Source: Bacteroidales bacterium (lineage in GTDB: Bacteria; Bacteroidota; Bacteroidia; Bacteroidales; UBA932). From it: a stretch of 13,624 bases of DNA. The stretch lies in contig JAFYIK010000157.1 of the NCBI GenBank assembly GCA_017538685.1, forward strand, positions 1 through 13,624. Reading direction: 5' to 3'. Under the pieces are notes generated by a model that was given only the letters and a program-made list of their open reading frames with translations, had not been told where the DNA came from and searched no databases. The position numbers and the translations under genes were made by a program. Of the stretch, positions 1 through 7,228 are shown piece after piece (position 1 is the stretch's first letter; each line of letters begins with the position of its first letter).

Positions 1-44
1 AAAATTTGGGACATCTTCGACACTTCTATGTTGTTTGAAGAATA
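1..44. other. Short 3' flank of the outer-membrane protein gene
   Basis: These 44 bases lie downstream of the minus-strand stop of the beta-barrel gene and run to the window edge. I see no convincing terminator hairpin, RNA gene or start of another reading frame here. The segment is AT-rich compared with the coding DNA, as expected of an intergenic stretch. Confidence 0.4.
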
Positions 45-677
45 TTAGAACAGATAAGCGACTCCGACATACCACTGAGCGTCGTTAATCTTGGTGTTGT
101 CAGCGGAAGAGCGGTTGAGGAGACCAATATCGTAGCCGGCCTTGATGCGAATGGTGTTCATCACGTCCACGCCGACGCCTGCGCCGAGGAGGAGGTTGAA
201 CTTACCGTAGTCGCTGCCGTCGGCATAGTTGTCGGTGGTGTTGACAGTGTTGGTGAGGCCGGTCTGATCAGTGTCGACAGTCTTGGAAGACAGACCGAAG
301 GAAAGGCTCGGGCCTGCGAATGCGAAGAGCTTGAGGTCGTTGCTCAGCACATAAGAGTAGTTGCACTGGACAGGAACGACAAGATACATCTCGCTGGTCT
401 TGGAGGTCGCTGCACCGAGAAGAATATCGTGCTCGGGAACGAAGAGAAATGCTCCCTTGAGGCCGGCGACAACGCCGAGGCCCTGGCCGAGATCGAAGGT
501 GTAGTCAGCACCTGCATAGAAACCCTTAGAAGCTTCAGCCACGGTAGTGGTGGTGCTTCCGGATGTGACCGCGGTCTTCTGTGTGTTAGCGAGATAACCT
601 GCTCCGACTGAGATCTGAGCAAATGCGCTGGTGGCTGCTGCAGCCACGAGAGCAATAGTCAAAAGAATCTTTTTCAT
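45..677 (-). CDS. Small outer-membrane beta-barrel protein
   Basis: A 210-residue protein predicted to sit in the outer membrane as a small barrel of about eight strands. Residues 1-20 are a signal peptide (MKK start, hydrophobic LLTIALVAAAATSA core, cleavage after AFA before Gln21). The mature part alternates amphipathic beta-strands rich in Gly and aromatic residues (for example around GFYAGADYTFDL and LKLFAFAGPSLSFGL) with polar Ser/Thr/Asp loops. It ends in YVGVAYLF, and a C-terminal Phe is typical of proteins inserted by the BAM machinery. This fits the OMP_b-brl families (PF13568/PF13505 type), which are abundant in Bacteroidota and mostly of unknown role. It is a single gene with its own candidate promoter, 48 bp downstream of the dipeptidase stop on the same strand. 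No substrate can be inferred. Confidence 0.85.
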   Translation of the reverse strand: MKKILLTIALVAAAATSAFAQISVGAGYLANTQKTAVTSGSTTTTVAEASKGFYAGADYTFDLGQGLGVVAGLKGAFLFVPEHDILLGAATSKTSEMYLVVPVQCNYSYVLSNDLKLFAFAGPSLSFGLSSKTVDTDQTGLTNTVNTTDNYADGSDYGKFNLLLGAGVGVDVMNTIRIKAGYDIGLLNRSSADNTKINDAQWYVGVAYLF

Positions 678-711
678 ATCTAGATTGTGGTTTATTGCAT
701 TTAAAGCGGTG

Positions 712-719
712 CAAAGATA
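712..719 (-). promoter_or_regulatory. Candidate -7 promoter element for the beta-barrel gene
   Basis: Read on the minus strand the bases are TATCTTTG, an exact match to the Bacteroidota -7 consensus TAnnTTTG. It lies 34 bp upstream of the ATG at 677, in the 48-bp gap after the dipeptidase stop codon. I found no good TTTG -33 box at the usual spacing, which would fall inside the dipeptidase coding sequence. Transcription would start near 705-708, giving a leader of about 30 nt. Confidence 0.5.
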
Positions 720-725
720 ACAATT

Positions 726-2426
726 TTATTTGGAACGGAGTATCTCGCCGTTGTCGCGGACTATTGCCCTTTTGAAACGCTCGGTGTAACCGGGCTGGGT
801 GAGACCGTCCGGAGTTCCGTCGTTGTACTTTGTGTGCTTGAAGTTGCCCTTGGCGTCCTGGGCCTTGACGTTTCCATCGATGAACTTCACGAGCAGGGTC
901 TCTTCGAGCTTGACCCAGGCATTGAACTGCTTCTGTGCGGTGTTCACAGAGAATGAGGTCATCTGCTTGATGGCCTTGTCTGCCTTACCTGCGTGTACGA
1001 GGTCTGCGAGTTTCTTGTCCATATCCGGAACAGCCTTGCCGATCTGCTCGTTTTCAAAAGCGTCGACCCTCTCGCGCACGAACGGCTCCATCTGGTCGTA
1101 CATACGGTAGCAGGAATTCGCCACGCGGTTGTTGATCCAGAATGCGGACTTCGCGGAGTAGTGCAGGAGGTCGCCGTTGCCCACCTTGAAGCACTCGGGC
1201 ACTTCGGTGGAGCAGACATAGATGGGGGTGAGCCAGGAGGTGGCGGTGTCGTCCACGCCGAACCAGATCAGCGCGCCCACGGCATCGGGCAGCGAAGGAC
1301 GCGCCTGCGCCACGAACCAGAAACCGGTCTGCTGGGTGGCGATCGCGCGCTCGTTGACATACTTCACGCCGTCCACCTCGAAGCCCATAGGCCTCCAGCG
1401 ATAGGGGCAGGCGTTTCCGCCGGCGCCGGCGTCCACCCTCATATCCATCGGCGTGCCCTCGAAGTGGTCGCGCATAGCGTCGGCAACGTCCTTGACAGTG
1501 AGCTTGCGGGTGGGCTTTACGAACAGCGGCATCTCGCCGGAGAGGTCGTAGCCCATCGCATAATTGAGGTAGTCGTCCGCCGAGGCGCCGCGCTCGTTGC
1601 CGTACTGGTCGATGTAGGCGAAATGGCCGTCGCAGAGGATGTTGAACGCTGCCCAGACTCGCGCGTCGCAGGCCCTTGCACCGCCGAAGTCGAGCGGGTT
1701 GTAGGCGTCGCGGAAGCTGAACGCTTCGTCGGATTCGCCGGCGTACCAGCCGTTTGCGCGGGCGTAAGTGATAACGTCGGCGGCGTACTGGCAGTTCTCA
1801 GGGTCGTTGAGGGGGAAGGTGGTGATGCGGCACTGGTTGGCGTGGCCGCAGATGTAACCGTCCGGAATGCGGCGCGCCACCCACACGATGCCCTTTTCCT
1901 TGCCCTTGCCCACGAGGTCCATAATCCACGCTTCATCCTTGTCGGCGATGCTGAAGGTCTCGCCCTCAGAGCAGTAGCCGTAGGTGTTCGCCAGGTCCAC
2001 GATGACCTTGATGGCTTCGCGGGCCGACTTTGCGCGCTCTAGCGCTATGTAGATCAGGCTTCCGTAGTCCATCAGGCCGCCTTCGTTGATCTGCTCCTCG
2101 CGTCCGCCCCAGGTGGTCTCGCCGATTATGAGCTGATGCTCGTTCATATTGCCCATACGCTGGTAGGTCTGTGCTACTTCGGGTATCTTGCCGAGCGGTT
2201 TGAAAGTGTCCCACTCGATCACCTGGCGCATTGCCTTGGGCTTGAATGTGCCCGCTTTCTTGAGGTAGAGTTCTCCGTAGAGCCAGTGGGAGTCGGCGGC
2301 ATAGGAGACCATATTCGAACCGTCCGCGCTCGCGCCCTTGGTGACTATTATGTTCGTGCAGGCAAAAGCCTGGACGGCCGACATCAGAAGGAGGGCTGCC
2401 GCGGCCAGGAAAAGCTTGTTTTTCAT
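726..2426 (-). CDS. Secreted C69-family dipeptidase
   Basis: A 566-residue peptidase of family C69 (PepD/secernin, N-terminal nucleophile hydrolases), which hydrolyse dipeptides. Residues 1-22 form a signal peptide ending AFA. Cleavage there exposes Cys23 in ACTNIIV, and in this family the new N-terminal Cys is the catalytic nucleophile, so signal cleavage and activation appear to coincide. Family-like segments follow: ADGSNMVSYAADSHW (residues 34-48), then NEHQLIIGETTWGG and EGGLMDYGSLIYIALERA in the N-terminal third. The protein is longer than lactobacillar PepD (about 470 residues) because of a C-terminal helical extension, a form common in gut Bacteroidota. It is probably periplasmic or secreted. 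It is transcribed alone, divergently from the gene at 2478, with 51 bp between the two starts. The start is fixed by the signal peptide. Substrate preference is unknown. Confidence 0.9.
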   Translation of the reverse strand: MKNKLFLAAAALLLMSAVQAFACTNIIVTKGASADGSNMVSYAADSHWLYGELYLKKAGTFKPKAMRQVIEWDTFKPLGKIPEVAQTYQRMGNMNEHQLIIGETTWGGREEQINEGGLMDYGSLIYIALERAKSAREAIKVIVDLANTYGYCSEGETFSIADKDEAWIMDLVGKGKEKGIVWVARRIPDGYICGHANQCRITTFPLNDPENCQYAADVITYARANGWYAGESDEAFSFRDAYNPLDFGGARACDARVWAAFNILCDGHFAYIDQYGNERGASADDYLNYAMGYDLSGEMPLFVKPTRKLTVKDVADAMRDHFEGTPMDMRVDAGAGGNACPYRWRPMGFEVDGVKYVNERAIATQQTGFWFVAQARPSLPDAVGALIWFGVDDTATSWLTPIYVCSTEVPECFKVGNGDLLHYSAKSAFWINNRVANSCYRMYDQMEPFVRERVDAFENEQIGKAVPDMDKKLADLVHAGKADKAIKQMTSFSVNTAQKQFNAWVKLEETLLVKFIDGNVKAQDAKGNFKHTKYNDGTPDGLTQPGYTERFKRAIVRDNGEILRSK

Positions 2427-2451
2427 TTTATCTTGGAATTGATTAATTTTG
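2421..2451 (+). promoter_or_regulatory. Candidate promoter for the small secreted protein-pheS operon
   Basis: TAATTTTG at 2444-2451 matches TAnnTTTG. Nineteen bases upstream is TTTC at 2421-2424, one mismatch from the -33 box TTTG. The predicted transcription start is about 2456-2458, giving a leader of about 20 nt before the ATG at 2478. The element lies in the 51-bp divergent gap shared with the dipeptidase gene. Confidence 0.55.
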
Positions 2452-2469
2452 CGTGCTTTATGTAGTAAG

Positions 2470-2477
2470 CAAATATA
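2470..2477 (-). promoter_or_regulatory. Candidate -7 element for the C69 dipeptidase gene
   Basis: Read on the minus strand the bases are TATATTTG, an exact TAnnTTTG match and identical to the -7 element of the tRNA-Gly gene at the right end of the window. It abuts the ATG of the divergent gene at 2478. No clear -33 box is seen at the expected spacing, which would fall inside the start of that gene. The predicted start near 2463-2466 gives a leader of about 40 nt before the ATG at 2426. Confidence 0.5.
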
Positions 2478-2897
2478 ATGAAATTATTCCGCATACTGAT
2501 TTCCGTCGCGCTGGTCATCACCCTGATGCCCTTTACCGTCCGCGCCCAGGAGCCGAAAAGCCCCGAGCAGATGGAGAAAGAGATGAGGGAGGCGATAGAC
2601 AAAGAGGTGGAAAAATACATACGCACGCTGGACCTTGATATGGCCCAGGAGTTCTATGTGGACTCCATCCTCACGCACGATTATAACGCGATGAGGGAGG
2701 AGCTGATGGAGAAAAGCCGCGCCAAGGTCAGCAATTCGGATGTCTATGTGGCGGTTCAGGATAAATGGGCCGAGCGTATCTATGTGGCATTCCGTAAGGT
2801 CCTGGACGACGACCAGTGGGCGAAATATCTTAAAAGCGGCGCCGCAAGGGACAAAAAGGCCCGCGACAAGCGCGAAGCGAAGCGCACAGCACAGTAA
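2478..2897 (+). CDS. Small secreted helical protein of unknown function
   Basis: A 139-residue protein I cannot assign to a named family. Residues 1-23 are a signal peptide (MKLFRILISVALVITL, cleavage after VRA before Gln24), so it should be exported, probably to the periplasm. The mature part is almost wholly charged, amphipathic helix. A Glu/Lys-rich segment (residues 30-48) is followed by LDMAQEFYVDSILTHDYNAM (residues 53-72), a region around DVYVAVQDKWAERIYVAFRKVL, then DDQWAKYLK and a very basic tail (about 122-139). Helical periplasmic proteins with a D-x-Q-W/Y-x-K-Y-L ending recall Spy/CpxP-like LTXXQ proteins, but the diagnostic motif is not clearly present, so this is only a structural analogy. 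It is the first gene of a likely operon, ending 2 bp before the pheS ATG. Confidence 0.8.
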   Translation: MKLFRILISVALVITLMPFTVRAQEPKSPEQMEKEMREAIDKEVEKYIRTLDLDMAQEFYVDSILTHDYNAMREELMEKSRAKVSNSDVYVAVQDKWAERIYVAFRKVLDDDQWAKYLKSGAARDKKARDKREAKRTAQ

Positions 2898-2899
2898 TT

Positions 2900-3937
2900 A
2901 TGAAGACAGAAGACATACAGCAGGTGATTTCGGAGCTGCAGGCTCTGAAGTGTGAGACTCTCAAGGATGTTGAAGAAGCCAGGGTGCATTTCCTCGGAAA
3001 GAAAGGCTTGATTACGGCCCTCTTCGATGAGTTCCGTACCGTGGACAGGGCCCAGAAGGCGGAGTTCGGCCGCCCGCTCAACGAGCTGAAGCAGCTCGCC
3101 ATCGCGAAGGTCGAGGAGCTCCGCGACGCGCTCGCGTCGTCCGAGGCCGCTTCCGGCCCTCGAGAGGATCTCTCGATGCCCGGCGACGCCCTCTCCCTGG
3201 GCTCGCGCCACCCCGTGAGCATAGTCCGCAAGGAGATCGTGGACATCTTCCGCAAGTTCGGTTACGATGTGGCCGAGGGTCCGGAGATCGAGGACGACTA
3301 CCACGTCTTCGAGGCTCTGAACTTCCCTCCGAATCATCCCGCCCGCGATATGCAGGACACCTTCTTCGTGTCCGCAGGGCATCTCAACCCGCTGCTTCTG
3401 CGCACTCACACCTCTTCCGTGCAGGTACGCGCGATGGAGAAAATGCCTCTCCCGATCCGCGTAGTCTGCCCCGGCCGCGTGTTCCGCAATGAAGCCATCA
3501 GCGCCCGCGCGCACTGCATCTTCCATCAGATCGAGGGCCTCTATATCGACGAAAACGTGACCTTCGCAGACCTCAAGCAGGCGATTCTCCTGTTTGCCCG
3601 CGAGATGTTCGGCCCGGAGACTCAGATCCGTATGCGCCCTTCGTACTTTCCCTTCACCGAGCCTTCTGCCGAGGTGGACGTCAGCTGCAACATTTGCCAC
3701 GGCAAAGGCTGCAACATCTGCAAGGGAACCGGCTGGCTGGAGATCCTCGGCTGCGGTATGGTGGACCCCAACGTGCTCAAGGCGTCCGGCATCGACCCGG
3801 ATAAATACAGCGGATTCGCTTTCGGTATGGGCCTCGAGCGAATCGCTATGCTGAAGTGGCAGGTCAACGACCTCCGCCACTATTTCGAGAATGATCTGCG
3901 CTTCCTACGCGAGTTCTCTACCGCTGTGGAAGTGTAA
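2900..3937 (+). CDS. pheS: Phenylalanyl-tRNA synthetase alpha subunit
   Basis: Catalytic alpha subunit (345 residues) of the cytoplasmic alpha2-beta2 enzyme that charges tRNA-Phe with phenylalanine (EC 6.1.1.20). Residues 1-85 form the N-terminal helical arm. The class II catalytic core follows: HPVSIVRKEIVDIF (104-117) opens it, motif 2 is FRNEAISARAHCIFHQIEG (195-213), and motif 3 is GFAFGMGLERIAML (305-318). Ala307 sits where the E. coli enzyme has the Ala that limits substrate side-chain size. Four cysteines at 263, 266, 271 and 274 form a CxxC-x4-CxxC knuckle, also found in PheS of many Firmicutes and Bacteroidota. Length is normal (E. coli 327). pheT is not adjacent. The gene lies 2 bp after the small secreted protein gene. 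Its last 20 bp overlap, tail to tail, the end of the GH26 gene. Confidence 0.97.
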   Translation: MKTEDIQQVISELQALKCETLKDVEEARVHFLGKKGLITALFDEFRTVDRAQKAEFGRPLNELKQLAIAKVEELRDALASSEAASGPREDLSMPGDALSLGSRHPVSIVRKEIVDIFRKFGYDVAEGPEIEDDYHVFEALNFPPNHPARDMQDTFFVSAGHLNPLLLRTHTSSVQVRAMEKMPLPIRVVCPGRVFRNEAISARAHCIFHQIEGLYIDENVTFADLKQAILLFAREMFGPETQIRMRPSYFPFTEPSAEVDVSCNICHGKGCNICKGTGWLEILGCGMVDPNVLKASGIDPDKYSGFAFGMGLERIAMLKWQVNDLRHYFENDLRFLREFSTAVEV

Positions 3938-6047
3938 TCACCCAATCGGAATTCATCCAAGAATTGAGGAAGGCTGCATCGTTGTACGGCGCGGCCATAA
4001 ACTCGCCGTACCACGGCATAGCCCACAGCCACATTGCACCGTCGTGGGCGCAGGCCTCCGCCTGAGGGATGGCGCCGCACTCGCCCAGGGCCAGCATCTT
4101 CTTGTTTGAAATCGAGAGAAGTAAATCCCAGGCATCCTTGCCGGAAGTGTGGTAGATGTTCTCGCTCTGGGGATACCAGTCATAGGCAATGATATCCACA
4201 TAATTGTCGCCGGGATACCAGTCGGCATCGCCGAGGCAGGAGGTCCAAACCCAGATGAGGTTGTGGATTCCGGCTGCGCCCAAATAGTCGAACACGTGCT
4301 TCCAGAGGGCGACATAATCGTCCGCGGTGCCTGCGCCCCACCAGAACCAGCCGCCGGACGCTTCGTGGAGAGGGCGGAAGAGCACTGGGATGTTCTGGTC
4401 CTGAAGGAGTTTCAGATAAGCCGCTAGTTTCTCCAGGTCGGCCTCCATCACTTCATTCTGCCAGGTGCCTTCCTTGAGGGCCTCGCCCGGAGTGAACTGG
4501 TTGTCTTTAGAGTAGAAACTAAGCTCCGGCTCATCGGTTGTGCGGATAATGCGTTTCTTCAATTCCGTTTTGCCGACGGGAGTCTTTATCACCACTGATT
4601 TGAGAGTGAAGGTGTTGCCGCCGATAATAAGGCCATACTCCAGCATACTTGCAAGGGAGAGGTCGTCTACCTCCACGGTGACCTTGCTGTTTCCTGCCGG
4701 GATGCTGAAAGCGTTGTAGTTGATTCCTGCCCTGTTGGCCAGCCCGACCCAACCGTCGTGATTCTCCAGAAGGGACATCTGTGAGCCTGCGGGCGCGTCC
4801 TCGTAGTTGATCACCACCTGGCAGTTCTCCTTCAAGGTCAGGAAGTGCAGGGAGTCGAGATACACGGCCTGTCCCCACATAACCACAGCCCCTTCATCAT
4901 AGATGACCTTTTCATCATAATCCAAGGGATAGTTGAGGCCGATAGCTCTGTAGGTGAGATAACGTCCGGTCATCACGAGGCCGTGCAGGCTCAGTTCGGC
5001 GAGCATTTTCTCGTCTAGTATCACCGAGTACTTGCCCTCGCCCGGCTGGATGTCTACGTATGTGTAGTCCACGTTGTCTGCGCTCACCAGCCCGGGCCAA
5101 TTCTCCGAATTCACTTTCAGGGAAAGCATAGGGTTATAGTCGCCCACGTGCGCGTCTTTGTAGTAGACGTTCATCTTGGTGCCGGGAGCAAGGCCTTCGA
5201 ACGCGGAACTGTCCACGATCGCCCAGTTGTCCCACACGCCGATGGTCGCGTCCGGGAAGTCGACCACTATGTCGTCCGGGAACTCGGAAGTGACTGGACC
5301 GGGATCGCCGGATCCGTCGCTGGTGGGCACTGCCCAGTGCCAGCCTGCCGCCACTATTCCGCCTTTGTCGCTCCAACCCTTGACGGGCGAGATGTCGCCA
5401 TAGTCAATCCAGTCGGCGGGGCTGGCGGCGAGGTGGATGTAGTCAAAGGCGTTGATGGCCGGATACTTACCCGCGACGCTCTTGATCGCCTCGGCGTTGG
5501 CCGTGTTCCAGCTCACCTCCGCCATAGCGGCGGTGTAGATCTTCGAGCCGAAGTCGGCCTTAAGCTGTCCGTAGAGGGCTTTCGCCTCGGCGGTGGCTGA
5601 CGGGTCCACCGGGCTGTCGGCAAGCGCAAAGGCACCCGCGTTGAAGTTGTTCAGGCTGACGGTCGTGAACGTGAGCGTCAGGTCCTCGGCGTAGTTGCCG
5701 TCCGCGTCCTTGACCGAAGGTTTGAGCACCTTAACTGTGTACTGCGTGCCGCTCTGCAGGGTCACGGGGATGTAGAGGACGTTCTCCACCACGTAAATGG
5801 CTTCGTCGTAGTATTCGCCGTTCACGCTGATGGTGGGGTTCGGGGCCAGGCTGATAGGTTTGTCGTAGTTTATAACTATCTCGTTAATGAGTTCCACGCC
5901 GGTCGCGTTTGCAGCCGGCACCGTGCTCACCACTTTCGGCGCTTCGGTGGGTTCGGGCTTGACATCGTCCGGTTCTTTGGGCTCAACCTCAGGTGTGCAG
6001 GCGAACGCCAGAAGCAGAATGCTTAGACAGAATAAAAACTTTTTCAT
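3918..6047 (-). CDS. GH26 lipoprotein, likely endo-beta-1,4-mannanase with split barrel
   Basis: A 709-residue surface lipoprotein expected to cut beta-1,4-mannan or glucomannan chains internally. Residues 1-16 are a lipoprotein signal with Cys17 as lipid anchor, followed by an acidic, Pro-rich stretch (to about 37) resembling the Bacteroidota surface-export signal. Residues 38-129 look like an SbsA/Big_5 Ig-like domain. The GH26 barrel starts near 143 and includes FDYIHL and WHW (236-238). It is then interrupted by about 265 residues (245-508) holding two similar beta-rich modules. It resumes with the catalytic acid/base motif RPLHEASGGWFWWG (Glu562), YDWYPQ (622-627) and the nucleophile in ALGECG (Glu656). 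The glutamates are 94 apart, compatible with GH26. It is the last gene of the PUL operon, 1 bp after the preceding stop. Mannanase is the commonest GH26 activity, but lichenase or xylanase members exist, so the substrate is inferred. Confidence 0.93.
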   Translation of the reverse strand: MKKFLFCLSILLLAFACTPEVEPKEPDDVKPEPTEAPKVVSTVPAANATGVELINEIVINYDKPISLAPNPTISVNGEYYDEAIYVVENVLYIPVTLQSGTQYTVKVLKPSVKDADGNYAEDLTLTFTTVSLNNFNAGAFALADSPVDPSATAEAKALYGQLKADFGSKIYTAAMAEVSWNTANAEAIKSVAGKYPAINAFDYIHLAASPADWIDYGDISPVKGWSDKGGIVAAGWHWAVPTSDGSGDPGPVTSEFPDDIVVDFPDATIGVWDNWAIVDSSAFEGLAPGTKMNVYYKDAHVGDYNPMLSLKVNSENWPGLVSADNVDYTYVDIQPGEGKYSVILDEKMLAELSLHGLVMTGRYLTYRAIGLNYPLDYDEKVIYDEGAVVMWGQAVYLDSLHFLTLKENCQVVINYEDAPAGSQMSLLENHDGWVGLANRAGINYNAFSIPAGNSKVTVEVDDLSLASMLEYGLIIGGNTFTLKSVVIKTPVGKTELKKRIIRTTDEPELSFYSKDNQFTPGEALKEGTWQNEVMEADLEKLAAYLKLLQDQNIPVLFRPLHEASGGWFWWGAGTADDYVALWKHVFDYLGAAGIHNLIWVWTSCLGDADWYPGDNYVDIIAYDWYPQSENIYHTSGKDAWDLLLSISNKKMLALGECGAIPQAEACAHDGAMWLWAMPWYGEFMAAPYNDAAFLNSWMNSDWVITLPQR
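4524..5315 (-). repeat. Tandem beta-sandwich-like modules inserted in the GH26 barrel
   Basis: This segment encodes residues about 245-508 of the GH26 protein. Two modules, residues about 270-373 and 389-488, align with each other. Trp272 matches Trp391, the DS at 279-280 matches 398-399, NWPGL (Trp317) matches GWVGL (Trp433), and HGLVMTG (355-361) matches YGLIIGG (471-477). The offset is 119 and then 116 residues throughout. The alternating beta pattern and conserved Trp suggest tandem carbohydrate-binding modules, but I cannot assign a CBM family from the sequence alone. Confidence 0.75.
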
Positions 6048-6048
6048 A

Positions 6049-7221
6049 TCAATAATTTTCAGGTTCTATACGGAAATTGGCCACGGCGAAGTCCACGTCC
6101 CAGTCGGTGGGCGGCTGGATGGTGAAAGCAAAGTCGAGATAATCCCCTTGCGGAGGCAGTTCGGAAGCCACCTGTGACAGGGGGAAGGAGAGAGTGACCC
6201 ATTCTCCTCCGGTGTTGAAAGCGGTGCCGCCGAGGTCCAGGGCCACGTTAGTCTTCAGCTCGATCTGCACCAGCAGACCCTGGTTGCCGGCGGCGTTGTA
6301 GGCCGGCAGCGGCTTGGCCGGGTTGGTCCAGAGCTCGAACTTGAATATCCAGGAGGTCCAGTCCTCGGGCACTTCGTAGTTCCAGTCGTCGCCCATTCCG
6401 AGCGAATTCCAGGTCCAGCCGGAGTACGTGTTGTTGAAACGAAGGAACTTGTATCCCGGCGATTCAGGGTCGCCTTCGCCCGTCCCGTCCGTCAGGATGG
6501 TGGAGGCGAGGGCGGGGCTCCAGAAGCCGGTGGTCGCGAAATTGCCGAAGAACAAGTGGGAAGTGTCCCTGAAAGGAATGTTCTTCGTCTGCGGACCGAG
6601 CTTGATGTCGTTCCACTTGAAGGTTATGAGCGTCTGGTCCGGAGTTCCCTCGGGGATGACTATGTAGAGGCCATTCTGGTCGATGGACGAGACCTCCACG
6701 GGGTCGCCGTAGATGGTGATGGATGCTCCTGAACCCTCACGCCCGAAGCCGTAGAGGTCGAAATAGTCGCCCGCCACCTTCACCGTGCTGCCGGCGTGGG
6801 CGAATTCGTTGGCGAGGCCGGTCAGAACAAGCTGGGGAACGCTTATCTCGAAGTCGATGGACACGCTTCCCTGCGCTGTCCTGTAGACCAGGCTGTTGCT
6901 CATCACGTCCGGCATCACCCTGGGAATCAGGATATAGCTGTTTTCGTTCTCGCAGTAGCATTTGTCGAGCTCCGCATCTATCCCGTTGAAGCTCACGCTC
7001 AGCGGATTCGCGAGGTTCTTGCCGACTATGTGGATGAACTGCGCAAGGGCGCCCTCCGTCAGAGGGGTCTCCATCTCACCGTCGTGGATGTCGTACACCG
7101 CTTCGATGACGGGAGCGCCGTCGTTGGTAAAACGGTCGGGATAATCCGTCTTGTAGGTCACTATGTCGTTGCACGCGGCGGCAAGGACGCAGACCGAAAG
7201 CATTATAAGTAACTTTTTCAT
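6049..7221 (-). CDS. IPT-domain surface glycan-binding lipoprotein (SGBP-B type)
   Basis: A 390-residue non-catalytic surface lipoprotein thought to hold the target glycan next to the SusC/D importer. I chose the ATG at 7221 over the in-frame ATG at 7254. The downstream start gives a clean lipoprotein signal (MKKLLIMLSVCVLAAAC, anchor Cys17 followed by Asn-Asp) and does not overlap susD, leaving a 7-bp gap. Residues about 37-128 and 129-208 resemble tandem IPT/TIG immunoglobulin-like folds. Residues about 217-390 form a C-terminal beta-sandwich rich in Trp/Tyr (TTGFWSPALAS, YSGWTWNSLG, DWTSWIFKFELW), resembling the SGBP-B ligand-binding domain known from xyloglucan loci (PF18329 type). The position between susD and the hydrolase is the usual one for this class. 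Ligand is inferred to be the GH26 substrate. Confidence 0.85.
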   Translation of the reverse strand: MKKLLIMLSVCVLAAACNDIVTYKTDYPDRFTNDGAPVIEAVYDIHDGEMETPLTEGALAQFIHIVGKNLANPLSVSFNGIDAELDKCYCENENSYILIPRVMPDVMSNSLVYRTAQGSVSIDFEISVPQLVLTGLANEFAHAGSTVKVAGDYFDLYGFGREGSGASITIYGDPVEVSSIDQNGLYIVIPEGTPDQTLITFKWNDIKLGPQTKNIPFRDTSHLFFGNFATTGFWSPALASTILTDGTGEGDPESPGYKFLRFNNTYSGWTWNSLGMGDDWNYEVPEDWTSWIFKFELWTNPAKPLPAYNAAGNQGLLVQIELKTNVALDLGGTAFNTGGEWVTLSFPLSQVASELPPQGDYLDFAFTIQPPTDWDVDFAVANFRIEPENY

Positions 7222-7228
7222 CGCTGCG

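Noticed and set aside
993..2042. Plus-strand open frame of 349 codons opposite the C69 dipeptidase
   Set aside because: It has biased composition, no motif and no signal, and lies entirely inside a well-supported gene on the other strand.
3686..3721. Four-cysteine CxxC knuckle in PheS (Cys263, 266, 271, 274) as a novelty
   Set aside because: Similar Cys pairs before the GW(I/L)EIL segment occur in PheS of many Firmicutes and Bacteroidota, so this is a lineage feature and not an oddity of this gene.
2780..3880. Minus-strand open frame of 366 codons opposite pheS
   Set aside because: PheS motifs are unambiguous on the plus strand, and the antisense product shows no recognisable fold or family.
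3938..3975. Possible bidirectional terminator near AATTC...GAATT just after the pheS stop
   Set aside because: The stem is only about 5 AT-rich base pairs with no T tract and lies within GH26 coding sequence. It is too weak to call.
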